Assembly (NCBI GenBank): GCA_023375785.1
Contig: SZWC01000548.1
Coordinates: forward strand, 114,072-178,071
Reading direction: 5' to 3'
Source: Penium margaritaceum
Lineage: Eukaryota; Streptophyta; Zygnematophyceae; Desmidiales; Peniaceae
Length of the DNA: 64,000 bases
Shown: positions 23,494 through 34,660 of the stretch, one piece after another
Position numbering within the stretch: position 1 is the stretch's first letter
Layout of the letters: the number at the start of each line of letters is the position of its first letter
Program-made: the position numbers and the translations under genes
Notes under the pieces: model-generated
What the model saw: the letters and a program-made list of their open reading frames with translations, nothing else
Told to the model about the DNA's origin: nothing
The model's database searches: none

Positions 23494-24051
23494 AGTACAT
23501 ATAAAGCTAGAGCTTGGACAAGTCAGCCCTCAGAAGCCACACCACTTAGTCATGGAGGCTAAGGCTCACTCTAGAGTCTATAATCTTCGACAAGAGAGGA
23601 GATCAGCCTAGCAATCAGGATATACACTCACACACGACCTAGAGATCTAGAAAATGGTCTCATGGCACACTCCTAGTAGTCATATAGTCCATAATCCCAT
23701 GGAGAATCGCCATGTGTCCATGACTAGCATACAAGGATCTCACTTCATCTAAAAAGTAAGAGAGGTACTTTTATCCTAGTCAGCAGACTCTGAAAAGGTA
23801 ATCCTAAGACCAAGGACCTTTTTGGTTATTTCTTCCATCAGGTCTTCATCCTGGACCTCTTGCATTTCTCTTTTCTCAGGCATAGGCATGGAGCCGTCAC
23901 CCATGGTTACCAAGACATCAGCGGTCCATGGTCTCAAAAACTTAAAAAATTCATATCTGTCAATCCGACCGTTGGATCCGCCTTAAACTTGGACCGTAGA
24001 CAAATTTTCCACCTGATCTTACCAATTTTAAAATTAGATGAACGATCATAG
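23494..24051 (-). repeat. Element B 5' LTR, second part
   Basis: It picks up the F1 LTR at GTACATATAAAGCTAGAGC and follows it, with many substitutions, to about 24051. The last ~85 bp of the LTR are not seen and F4 LTR sequence follows. Divergence is clearly higher than in A, C or M. Confidence 0.82.
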
Positions 24052-24085
24052 CCAGATGGTCCTATGTGCAACTATGCTAAGGACA
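24052..24085 (+). repeat. F4 LTR scrap left of element F
   Basis: A short piece matching reverse-oriented F4 LTR (GTGCTAAGGACA-like). It ends in GGACA, the target site of element F, and continues at 32107 on the other side. Confidence 0.6.
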
Positions 24086-25280
24086 TGTGAAAATTAGCAC
24101 TTCTCCAGGATCATAGGTGTCTCAGGAGATATAACAAATCAAACAATTGTGACTGGTATCCACTGTGTTGTACACACTGCAACTGTACGCTACAAAGAAT
24201 CTCTTTCTGTTACACACTGACGATTCAAGAGGTTATACGGAAGTCAGAGATACACGGCTCGTCTCTTGAGCTTTCCAACGATATGCTATACTTGAAAAAT
24301 GGTGCAGTACAGACGAAGCAATCTACAAATGAAACTACTACCTACTTGTACTAGTCGAGTGACTAGAAAAATACAAAGAGCAAGCAGAATGTACGAGCTT
24401 GGTCTGTCCGGTCCGCTTGTGTCTTCCTTGAGCGTCCCGGACGCCGGTCGGTGTTCCCAGTCACCGAGCGACCGAGGTTGGCGGATGCCCAGCATCCTCG
24501 GTGCGATCCACGGACGAGGTCGTCCGGATCTGCAGCAGGTCCTCTCCTTTCGTCGATCTTCTCGCTCGTCGGGTGAAGAGGAGCTCGTGTTCGCACTCTC
24601 GATCCCGCGACGGCTGCGATCGCTCCCTTGTCTACGCGATGCTCTCCCGTCCATCGATCCCTTGTTTATAAAGATCCTGTAGCTCTGTTCTCTCGATCCG
24701 ATGCTTCGGTCGCAGCCCATCCATCTGCTCCGATCTTCGGTCCGTGTTTCCACTGCCCCACCAGAAGCCACGTCAGCACCCATCGTATCGAGAGGAGCTC
24801 ACGCTCGCACTCTCGTACTTGCACTCGGTCCTCACCGAGGTCATGACCTGTACTTCCGCAAATTACGCCAGAAGTTAAGGTGGCCGTCCGCAGTATCCTA
24901 TCAAATCAATAGGAGGCTGCGGCAGGCCCTCGTACCGGGTTAGACTCCCGGACGACGGTAACTGACCCCGCCATCGGCAGAGCAAAGTCCAGTAGAGTAG
25001 AGTCCGGTAGGATAGGCAGATGGGTGGGGGAGAGAGTGGCGACCTCTCCCCCAGCCTTCTTGCCTTTTGTATCCCAAGTGCCCATGCCGAGCACAAAGTA
25101 GGACACTTGTGAGATAGTGACATAAACTATGGCACTTTTCTCCTTTTGCTCATATCTCCAAATCGAGCCATCCAAATTGGCTGAAATTTGGACAGTGGAT
25201 GGCTGACGAGGAGATCTGGCCATCGGTTCCACCAGATCAGGAATCGGCCTTGTGGTGATGAAGATCCTGATTTTCCAACA
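24086..25280 (-). repeat. Element F 3' LTR
   Basis: 1195 bp, starting TGTGAAAATTAGCAC and ending TTTTCCAACA, followed by the polypurine tract complement. It contains AGCTTTCCAACG near 24270, the reverse complement of the F2 LTR module. Confidence 0.92.
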
Positions 25281-26130
25281 TTCCCCCCCTTGAATGCCAA
25301 GCCCAAAAAGGGATGGCATTCAAGCGGAAAAGCAGGCAGCGAAGAAGAGAAGGCGAGGCAGGGGCACGCGCGTCCAGAAGTACTCAGCGACAGTAGAGTT
25401 GAAACTTCCCCCCCCGGGGGCCCAAGCCGATGCCGAACAAAATGGCAGAACAGGAGGCACCCGATGGACCCTGAGTGTATCCAACTTGGGCCAATGCCTA
25501 GGCAGAGCCGTACGGCATGTAGGAGGGGTACCATCGGGGAGCCTCCTGCCCGGACACATGTGGGACCGGAACCCCACACATGGCCGGGACTCGTGGTGGG
25601 CCGACATCGGCAGCCCACCATCGGTTTCTTGACTGCAGGATGTGAGCGGCGAGATGAAGAAGGGAACAAAAATGCGAAAGCAGAACGTGTGGTTCCCAGG
25701 GCATCGGAGTGTGGCATGTAGCGGGGAGCAAGCCGCACCCTGCAGTTTGTCGGGATGCGAGGAGCGAGCCGCGAGACAGCGAGGGGGAGCGAACAGAACA
25801 CAGGAAAGAGGAGCAGAAGCGAGTGTGAAAGAGCGGAGAGAGGCGCAGGCACCACGCACGGCCACCGGGTCCAACGCCTCATATGGGGGAACCCGGGAGG
25901 CCATGCGGGGAGCGCAAGAAATGGCAGAGCGAGAGAGAGGGGCGTGGCGGCCAACCGCAACCCGCGTCCGTGCCAACGCCTCATGTGGGGGGCACGGAAA
26001 CGGGAGGGGAGAGCGGCATTGCCGTCGGTCATCTTCGTCCATCCCAACGCCTCATACGGGGGGGACGGAAGAAGAGGACCCAGAGGATGCAGGAGCAGGG
26101 AGAAAGAGTAAGCCGAGACGAGCACAGAGG
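25281..26130 (-). other. Post-pol region of element F, with hairpin beside the polypurine tract
   Basis: About 850 bp between RNase H and the 3' LTR, GC-rich. The motif CCAACGCCTCATNNGGGGG occurs three times on the plus strand (near 25870, 25973 and 26042), matching the motif in F2. CTTGAATGCCA (25289-25299) and TGGCATTCAAG (25314-25324) are perfect complements with a 14-base loop, directly beside the purine run at 25281-25290. Long open frames cross the region but show only low-complexity Pro/Ser/Arg sequence. Confidence 0.65.
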
Positions 26131-29100
26131 GCAGCATGACGGTCGGCGGAAAGCGGCTTGGTGAAGATGTCAGCGGACTACTGCTCGGTAGGAATGTAGA
26201 GCATGCGAACCTCACCATCGGCAACCGCGTTGCGGACGTAGTGATACTGCCGGCGAACGTGTTTGGTGCGATCGTGGAGAACGGGATCCTCGGAGAGGGC
26301 AATGGCGCCCTCGTTGTCGCAGTTGATGGTGGTGGGTGCGAGTTGATCGAAGCCGAGTTCAGAAAGAAGCATGCGAAGCCAGACGGCTTCACGAGTGGCT
26401 TCGCTCTCAGCAATGTATTCGGCTTCAGTAGAAGAAAGAGCCACCACGGATTGCTTCTTGGAGCGCCAACTGACGGGGCCTCCATTGAGAAGGAAGACGT
26501 AGCCAGACGTTGATCGTCTGGTGGCGTGATCACCGGAGAGGTCCGCGTCGCAGAAGCGATGAAGGAAGAGTACCGGATTCCGAGGTCAGCGGTGGAGCGC
26601 AAGTAGCGAACGCTGCGTTTTGCTGCAACGATGTGAGCGGCGGTGGTGTTCTGGCAGCCTTGGCTGAGGATGCCGACAGCATAGGAAAGATCAGGCCGAG
26701 TGGCAACAGAGGCATACATCAGGGAGCCCACCATGCTAGGAAAAATTTTGGCGTCGGCGGGGGCAAGAAGATCCGTCGGAGAGGGGATTTTGGTGAGGCC
26801 ATGTTGGAGTGCCAAGGGTGTAGCCATAGGGTTGGCGTCGCCGAGTTGGAACTTATCAGCAACACGTTGTGCATACGTGGCTTGATTGAGAACGATGTGA
26901 CTGTTCCGCTGTTGATGCACTTGAATGCCGAGGTAGTATGTCAAGGGACCCATGTCGCTCATCTCAAAACGCCGAGACAGCTGATCTTTGAAGGCGGAGA
27001 TGGTGTCCAGCGTGGGCCAAACAGGATGAGGTCATCGACGTAGAGAATAATGCCAATGGTGTTGGCTCCGGAGCGATAGTAGATCGAGTGGTCAGAATGG
27101 AGACGGGTCAGATTTTGCCCAAGGAAGAACGCATGAATCTTGAAATTCCATTGGCGTGGGGCCTGCTTGAGTCCATAAAGGGAGCGCTTGAGACGACAGA
27201 CGAGATGAGCCTTGTCAGGGTCCACGAAGCCCTCGGGTTGCGTCATGTAGATGGTCTCATTCAAGTCTCCATTGAGAAAGGCGCATTTGATATCCATCTG
27301 ATGCAGGATCCAACCGTTAGCAGCAGCAATAGACAGAATGACACGGATGGATGAATACTTGGCCACTGGAGCGAAGGTGTCACTGTAGTTGACGCCGAGA
27401 ACCTGACTGTAACCGCGGGCCACGAGGCGAGCTTTGTACCGGTCAGGTTCGCCAGCACTGTTGAGTTTTCTCCGAAACACCCACTTACATGTGACGACAG
27501 GTTGGTCGGGCGGCTGTGGGACAAGATCCTATGTACCTTGTTTTTGAAGCTGGTCAAATTCCTCTTGGCTGGCTTGACGCCAAAGAGCTGCATCAGGTCG
27601 ACGCATGGCGTCCTTGTAGCTGATGGGATCGACGATTTGAGTGACGAGAGCACTGTCATCTTCATGATCTGATGTGTGGAGCATGGCGTGTTGAAAGTAC
27701 GTTGGAGTAGTGCGGTTGCGGGCGGAGCGACGAAGACCAGGGATGGCTACAGACAACGGCGGAGCATCCGGTGCTGATGAAGAAGGGGATTCTCCAGTGG
27801 AGTGTTCATGAGGATGCACTGGAGGAAGCACGTCAGCATGTTCATCGACGACAGGGTCAACATTGAACTTCTGAATGGGCTCGGGAGCCGTGTCCATAGA
27901 TATGGTGACGATGGGTGAAGTAAGAAGAATCCTTGTGTTGAGGAATGTGGTTTCATCGAATATGGGTTGTCGTGCACGGGCTACGGTTTGCGTAGCAGGA
28001 TCCCAAACTCTGTAGATGTCGTGATTGTCTTCATATCCAAGAAGGATATAGGCCTTAGACCGCGGCTCCAGCTTGGAGCGCAGTTCTGGGCGTAGCCAGA
28101 CGTGAGCGGTGCAGCCGAAGATGCGAATGTGTTGCAGATGGGGTTTCGCACCGGTCCATGCTTCATATGGAGTATGAGTAGCATTGGGAAGTTTGACTGT
28201 GGGCAGTCGGTTGGTAATGTAAGCTGCAGTGGAGAGAGCCTCCCCCCAGAAGACGGATGGTAGTGCAGCTGTATGTAGCATTGTCCGAGCGCGTTCCAAA
28301 AGAGTCTGATTCATGCGCTCCGCTTTCCCGTTTTATTGCGGCGTGTAGGGTACAGTGCGTTGGTGTTGGATACCTTTCTGCTGGAAGAAAGAGTTGAGTG
28401 AGTGACAGATGAACTCACCACCATTGTCGGTTCTGATTTTCTTCACAGTGAGGTTGGTTTCATTTTCAATCTGTCGCATCCAGGTCTTGATGATATCGGC
28501 GGCTTCATTTTTGTAGCAGAGAAACTTGACCTAGACGAAATGGCTGTAGTCATCAATAATGACCAGGAAGTAGTGCTTGTTTGACAGGGAACCTTCCTTG
28601 ATGTATCAGAGGTCCATGTGAAGCAGTTCCAGTTTTTGTGTTGTTGATGTAGTTGGATGAGCCTTGAAATTTTTTTGATGTTGTTTGCCTGTCAGACAGC
28701 CGCTGCATGGTTTGGTGTCAGATGGCTTCGTGAGTCCGGATGGGAGATCATGAACCCATTCTTGTTGTGCCATGTTGTGTAGAGTGGCATAGTTGACATG
28801 GGCGAACCGGTGATGCCATAAGTCAGCTGTGGAAGTAGCCGAGGTGGGATGACGGCAGTCTGAAGAAACAGCTGCCATGAATGCGACTTCTGGTTCATTT
28901 GTCAGCATAGCTGATGGTACCTCCTCTGAGTCGAGAATTGTCAGGTGACCAGTGCGAGTAGCAACAGCTGCTAGATTCCCTTTGTTGTCCAGAATCTTGC
29001 AGTTCTTGTCCAAATCAAAGACCACTTTGAAGCCGTTGTCGTTGATGCGTCCGACGGATAAGAGATTAGCCGCAAGTTCAGGGACGAATAAGACTTGGCT

Positions 29101-29600
29101 GAAGGTGCGTGTCACCTGCTGCCCTTGAAGGGTAATAAGTACTCGCACTGTACCCTCACCGTAGGCTGGAATAAGTCTTCCATCACCCACACGAACTCCG
29201 CGAGGTTGTGCATACTGGGTGTAGGTGGTGAACCATTCCTTGCGACAGGTCATGTGCTTGGTGCATCCCGAGTCAATGATCCAGGCAAGGACTCCCGCAG
29301 CGAGTAGGTAAGTATAGTCGACGGAGCACATTACCAGTTCTTCGAGGATGGGTCTTTCATGACTGATTGAGAGATCAGAATTTGCTCCGCTTGAATCTGA
29401 AGGGTGTTGTTCGAAGTCGTTGGCGCCGACTGTGAAGAAATTTAGCTGGGGAATAGAGTCACTGTCCAAGTTTTGCTTCGTGTCGGAGGAATTGTGACCT
29501 GTAAAGCCTGAGATGAGATGAGAAAAGTCAGCCAGCAGTGTTGAGAATGCTGAGAGAAAGGCTGATGGTGTCTCATCAGTAAGAAGAGCATTCGGAGTGT
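26131..29600 (-). pseudogene. pol region of element F
   Basis: Leftward order: protease with WIIDSGCTKHMTC (about 29230-29290), GAG-pre-integrase finger with LWHHRFAHVNYATL and CSGCLTGKQH (about 28690-28830), integrase C-terminal part with MNQTLLERARTMLHTA (about 27980-28314). RT with MDIKCAFLNGDLNE and YVDDLILFG (about 26960-27480) and RNase H with SSTEAEYIAE (about 26180-26600) follow. It is similar in sequence and architecture to F2 pol. Broken in several places, but long stretches are well preserved. Confidence 0.88.
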
Positions 29601-30636
29601 TGCGCGTTGGCGCATTGAATCGTGGTCGTTGCTCTGGACGAGTCGGGCAGTCAAGTTGAATATGCCCCTTTTTGTTGCATCGCCAGCCGATACGATCCCC
29701 TGGATGAACATAGGGCCTGGGAGCTTGTTGAGGATATCCAGGTCGAGGTTGATAGGTGGCTTGAGTGCCTTGGTTGGTGCTGGGGCGAGCATTCCCATAG
29801 GTCTCGTATTTCTTCGTTCGTCGATCTGGTCGTCCTTAATATTTTGCATAGAGTCCGACTTCACCCCCGTTTTCTTTGATGTAGGCATCTTCGTCCAGCA
29901 TAAGAGCCTGCGTTGCTTTCTCAATGGTCAGCACATGTGGCTTGGCTGCTGCTGCTGCTGCGGCCGCTGCTGGTCCTGCTGCTGCTTGTACTGCTGCTGC
30001 TGCTTCTGGGATAGCGTTCCCAATGACGTCTAGAGCGCTCTTAACAGCAGATCCAATGAGTGCAATCTTTTCATCATCTTCCTGTCGGTCGTTGTTGAAG
30101 GTTTGAAGGCGCTTCACTGTGTGTTGAAAACGTGTAAGAAGGCTCTGAAATAAGGTCTGAACAAGCACTCTTTCAGAAATGACTTCACCCAAGGTTGTGA
30201 TGCGACTGGAAAGGTCTTTCAAATTGCTGATATGATCCTCAAGCCGAGTGTGTTCCTCTATTTTCTGAGTGTGAAACTCTTTGAGTAGATGACCCAGCTC
30301 GTCGTCGCTGATCTTGTGATAACGTCGCTTGAGGGCTCACCATGCAGTTCTCGGACAGAGGTCCGCATTGTTGTCTCAAATGAGGAATTTGAGCCGCTCT
30401 TCCAGTTGCATAGCCAGGATTGCAAACGCTTGGTCACATCACCTTTTGTGACTGGTTTTCTCTTCGGTGGAGGCGTTAGCGTCCATGACGTCTGTAGGTG
30501 GGTCGGTGACCACTCCCCATAGTCCCTTGTTCATGAATACCATTTTCATGTTGAACGCAAAAGATTGGTAGTCCTCCCCATTGAAGATTGGTATCTTGAA
30601 ATGATCATGATGACTGCTTCCTGTGAGTAACGCCAT
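29601..30636 (-). pseudogene. gag region of element F
   Basis: gag begins at the ATG ending at 30636 (MALLTGSSHHDHFKIPIF...), and the FAFNMKMVFMNKGLWGVVTD stretch parallels F2 gag. An alanine-rich tract from GCT/GCC repeats lies near 29940-30020. A zinc knuckle with CNKKGHIQLDC is near 29648-29690. Broken. Confidence 0.85.
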
Positions 30637-30668
30637 GGTGATGATTGCTCCTGGTAAAGGCACCTCCT

Positions 30669-30680
30669 GCTCTGATACCA
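30669..30680 (-). other. Primer binding site of element F
   Basis: GCTCTGATACCA on the plus strand is TGGTATCAGAGC on the element's sense strand. It is two bases from the 5' LTR and complementary to initiator-Met tRNA. Confidence 0.88.
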
Positions 30681-30682
30681 AA

Positions 30683-32101
30683 TGTGAAAATTAGCACTTC
30701 TCCAGGATCATAGGTGTCTCAGGAGATACAACAAATCAAACAATTGTGACTGGTATCCACTGTGTTGTACACACTGCAACTGTACGCTGCAAAGAATCTC
30801 TTTCTGTTACACACTGACGATTCAAGAGGTTACACGGAAGTCAGAGATACACGGCTCGTCTCTTGAGCTTTCCAACGATATGCTATACTTGAAAATGGTG
30901 CAGTACAGATGAAGCAATCTACTAATGAAACTACTACCTACTTGTACTAGTCTAGTGACTAGAAAAATACAAAGAGCAAGCAGAATGCACGAGCTTGGTC
31001 TGTCCGGTCCGCTTGTGTCTTCCTTGAGCNTTACACACTGACGATTCAAGAGGTTACACGGAAGTCAGAGATACACGGCTCGTCTCTTGAGCTTTCCAAC
31101 GATATGCTATACTTGAAAAATGGTGCAGTACAGACGAAGCAATCTACAAATGAAACTACTACCTACTTGTACTAGTCTAGTGACTAGAAAAATACAAAGA
31201 GCAAGCAGAATGCACGAGCTTGGTCTGTCCGGTCCGCTTGTGTCTTCTTTGAGCGTCCCGGACGCCGGTCGATGTTCCTAGTCACCGAGCGACCGAGGTT
31301 GGCAGATGCCCAGCGCCCTCGGTGCGATCCACGGACGAGGTCGTCCGGATCTGCAGGAGGTCCTCTCCTTCCGTCGATCTTCTCGCTCGTCGGGTGAAGA
31401 GGAGCTCGTGCTCGCACTCTCGATCCCGCGACGGCTGCGATCGCTCCCTTGTCTGCGCGATGCTCTCCCGTCCATCGATCCCTTGTTTATAAAGATCCTG
31501 TAGCTCTGTTCTCTCGATCCGATGCTTCGGTCGCAGCCCGTCCATCTGCTCCGATCTTCGGTCTGTGTTTCCACTGTCCCACCAGAAGTCACGTCAGCAC
31601 CCATCGTATCGAGAGGAGCTCACGCTCGCACTCTTGTACTTGCACTCGGTCCTCACCGAGGTCATGACCTGTACTTCCGCAAACTACGCCAGAAGTTAAG
31701 GTGGCCGTCCGCAGTATCCTATCAAATCAATAGGAGGCTGCGGTAGGCCCTCGTACCGGGTTAGACTCCCGGACGACGGTAACTGATCCCGCCATCGGCA
31801 GAGCAGAGTCCAGTAGAGTAGAGTCCGGTAGGATAGGCAGAGGGGTGGGGGAGAGAGTGGCGACCTCTCCCCCAGCCTTCTTGCCTTTTGTATCCCAAAT
31901 GCCCATGTCGAGCACAAAGTAGGACACTTGTGAGATAGTGACATAAACTATGGCACTTTTCTCCTTTTGCTCATATCTCCAAATCGAGCCATCCAAATTG
32001 GCTGAAATTTGGACAGTGGATGGCTGACGAGGAGATCTGGTCATCGGTCCCACCTGATCAGGAATCGGCCTTGTGGTGATGAAGATCCTGATTTTTTAAC
32101 A
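30683..32101 (-). repeat. Element F 5' LTR, lengthened by an assembly join
   Basis: It begins TGTGAAAATTAGCAC and ends TTTTTAACA before GGACA. At 31030 a single n is followed by TTACACACTGACGATTC, already present near 30808, so ~220 bp is repeated. Without that repeat the length matches the 1195-bp partner. Confidence 0.88.
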
Positions 32102-32252
32102 GGACAAAGTCCAGGGAAGTGATTTCTATGAACTACTCAATGTGCAACAGTGAGTTTAATACCTCCTCTTACCTACAATACTAGGAGTGGACAAAAAGTT
32201 CTATTGTGTCGACCTTGTTTTCTGGTCCATTCCTTGAGGCTAATTGACATAT
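32102..32252 (+). repeat. F4 LTR fragment right of element F
   Basis: After GGACA, the text GGGAAGTGATTTCTATGAAC and onward to about TTGACA follows the final ~150 bp of an F4 LTR read in plus orientation, as in solo LTR H at 33781-33923. It is heavily diverged. Confidence 0.7.
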
Positions 32253-33180
32253 TTGTCTCACTGTCACAGTTGAGAAAACGTCAAGGGAGGAGACTAGTTG
32301 ACCTGCTTATGCTGCTTTGTCAGCTGTAGGTTTTGTATCGTCCTCACAAACAGTATTGGTGCCGATGATATTTCTTTTATCAAAGATGATATCCCAAGAG
32401 ATAATGACCTGGATCGGATCCTTCTCATAAGAATAATAGGCCTTACTTACCATATTATAGCCGATCATCACCATCAGTACGCTCTTGGCATCGAGCTTCT
32501 AGCACTTCTCTTTAGACACATACATATGCGTCACGCCTTCAAATGTACAAAGATTGTCTATGCTCAGCCTGTTACTGAACCACATCTCATATAGTGTGAT
32601 ATACTCCAACGCCTTCATTAGACTATGGTTCTCAATGTAGACCACCTTGCTCATAGCATCAAGACAGAAGTCATAAGCTAGCTGTATTGCCTGGAACATG
32701 GAACACGCCGACTCCAAAGTAGTACGCTTAGTGCCTTCTACTATATTATTCTATTATAGTAAGTGTGGCACGGTCTACTATGGCTTGAGGTTGGCTACTA
32801 CAAGATAGGCCCAGAACTCCTTGCTAAGTTACTAACTACCACGGTCACCACATAACACCGATCTTTTTTCTAGTTTTGTTCTCCACCATTGCCTTGAACT
32901 CCTTGAACCTATCAAAGTATTGGACGTTGGAGGGAAAGAAGTATACAACACTGAAACGGCCGGAATCATCAACAAATATGAGGAAGTACCTTGAGCCTCT
33001 AAAGCTCTATGCTTGTATGGAGCAACACAAATCTGTGTGGACCAGCTCTAGTACCTCTTTCACATAGTCTCTCCCTCCATACAACACATCACAATGCTAC
33101 TTTCCCTCTAAGTAGCTGATGTATAACTGTTGCTGGAAGTTGGAGATGGACGGTACATCACACAGTATGTAATCTACCTG
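32253..33180 (-). pseudogene. Decayed F1-like pol remnant G, left part
   Basis: Minus-strand sequence aligns with the F1 linker and integrase (compare 3150-4040). It is much more diverged than A, B or C: ACAAACAGTATTGGTGCCGA near 32350, integrase C-terminal text at 32450-32760, and core text at 32860-33060. It is cut by solo LTR H. A fossil with many breaks. Confidence 0.75.
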
Positions 33181-33923
33181 TGTTGATCTGACATGTCCCT
33201 TGTCCACAGCTGATTTTGACAGGCACAAAATGCACTAGGTATATACTGTTCCCTTGGAGTAAGTCTCCTCAATCTCGTCTAGATAGAAAAGGCATGCACT
33301 ACTCCTTTTGAGAGAATTCCTTTGTCTAAACTGGAGAGGATAGCCAGTAAATACTACCTGCGACAACTCCTTGTGGCTTAGACGTTCCCTAGTTAGTCTC
33401 TGGAGCGAGAAGGTCACTTAGTCACATCCAAGCCCAACGACTAATCTTCTTTGTGACCAGAAGGAGAACGGGAAGGTTCTAAGAGACATCTTAGAACATT
33501 CCACTTGACAATCAAAGAGAGTGCCATGTAGGCAGGGGAGATGATACAATTCAGATTACTACCAAAGTGGCTCATCCAAGGAGCCACTACATGCCTTTAG
33601 TATAGGCTGGCTCTAGGACTATAAGTACCAGTTAGTTGCATGTCATTGATTATAGTTCTTACGTTTCAGATTTCTCACAGAGTTATTAACCAGAAGCATA
33701 CACTAAAGAAACATTGGTTGGTTTAAGCCCTTGGAGTTACCTCCTCACGTGAAAGTGACCAGGTGCTACGGACACGATGCAAGGAAGAGATTCCTATGAA
33801 CTACTCAGAGTAGAACCATGATTATGAGGTTTATATATCCTCATATTTATAATACTAAGAACGGACGGCAAGTGCCATTATGTCGGCCTTGTTTTCGAGT
33901 ATGTTGCCTCAGGTTGATCGACA
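33181..33923 (+). repeat. F4 solo LTR H
   Basis: About 743 bp reading TGTTGATCTGACATG... to ...GATCGACA, the reverse complement of the F4 LTRs at 36251-36968 and 41637-42404. No F4 internal sequence adjoins it and both flanks belong to the same F1-like remnant, so it is a solo LTR. No clean target duplication remains, so it is probably old. Confidence 0.75.
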
Positions 33924-34660
33924 GTCTATAATTTTGCAAAGCACATATGCCGATATGGCCGTAGTACGCATACTCACATACCATATGTAGCCTACACCTC
34001 TGCTGCAAGGCTTTGCACACGCGAGACCTTGGTCGCCACCAGCAATCGCTACATGTCGCCTTCGTTTACCAACCTGGTCAGCTCCTGTTGGGTATCTTTG
34101 TTAAAGGTTTAGCTATACTCGTTATTGAAGACCACACGTAGTCTTGTATGAGTGAAAGAGGAGACAGAGAAAAGGTTGAACATAGCATTAGGTAAATACA
34201 TTACTATATAAAACTCTCCCATTTCCATGCCACGCGGGATCTCTAACCACATCTCTACAATCTCAGGCCTCTTAGCATACACAAGCCAATCATCATCCAA
34301 AGGAATAGGTGAAGGGAGATTGACAGCAACTACAAGAACTACTCGTGATGCATCAAACTCTCGGTGCATCCTAAGACCATGTACCATGCCAGATCTGTTT
34401 TTTCCACTTGCGACATGTCAGAGTTTGCCATAAAGAGGTAGTGGTGTACGTCCTTGGCAACGTTCATTTTGCCAAAGTTGCACATTCTAGCCCGGTTCTG
34501 CTGTTGCTGCTGACGCTACAGTGACTGCTACTGATGCTGCTGTGATTATTGCTGCTGTTGTTGTGATAATTACTACTGCTGTTGTGGAGACTATTATTTT
34601 CATTGTTATTAGTGTTGTTCTTTCTGGTCTAATACTCCCTCTCTCTTCCTGATCCAACAG
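33924..34660 (-). pseudogene. Decayed F1-like remnant G, right part (integrase finger, protease, zinc-knuckle linker)
   Basis: It continues the F1-like copy: CATATGCCGATATGGCCGTA near 33945 parallels the GAG-pre-integrase region, 34070-34430 the protease region. The CTG-rich 34495-34600 parallels the glutamine linker. It ends near 34655, where F4 RT text begins. Broken throughout. Confidence 0.75.

Larger units (their letters stand above)
24086..32101 (-). mobile_element. F3 copia element F
   Basis: A minus-strand copia element with LTRs 24086-25280 and 30683-32101 (TGTGAAAATTAG...AACA) and a perfect 5-bp target duplication GGACA (24081-24085; 32102-32106). Initiator-Met primer site, gag, pol, a long post-pol stretch and a polypurine tract are all visible. 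The LTRs differ by about 3% by eye, so it is fairly young. The coding part has roughly eight breaks. A join mark at 31030 artificially lengthens the right LTR. Confidence 0.92.

Noticed and set aside
25127-26130. Long open frame across the F3 post-pol region and into the LTR
   Set aside because: Low-complexity Pro/Ser/Arg/Leu text with no domain, signal peptide or membrane segment, so not called as a gene. An envelope-like gene was considered and not supported.
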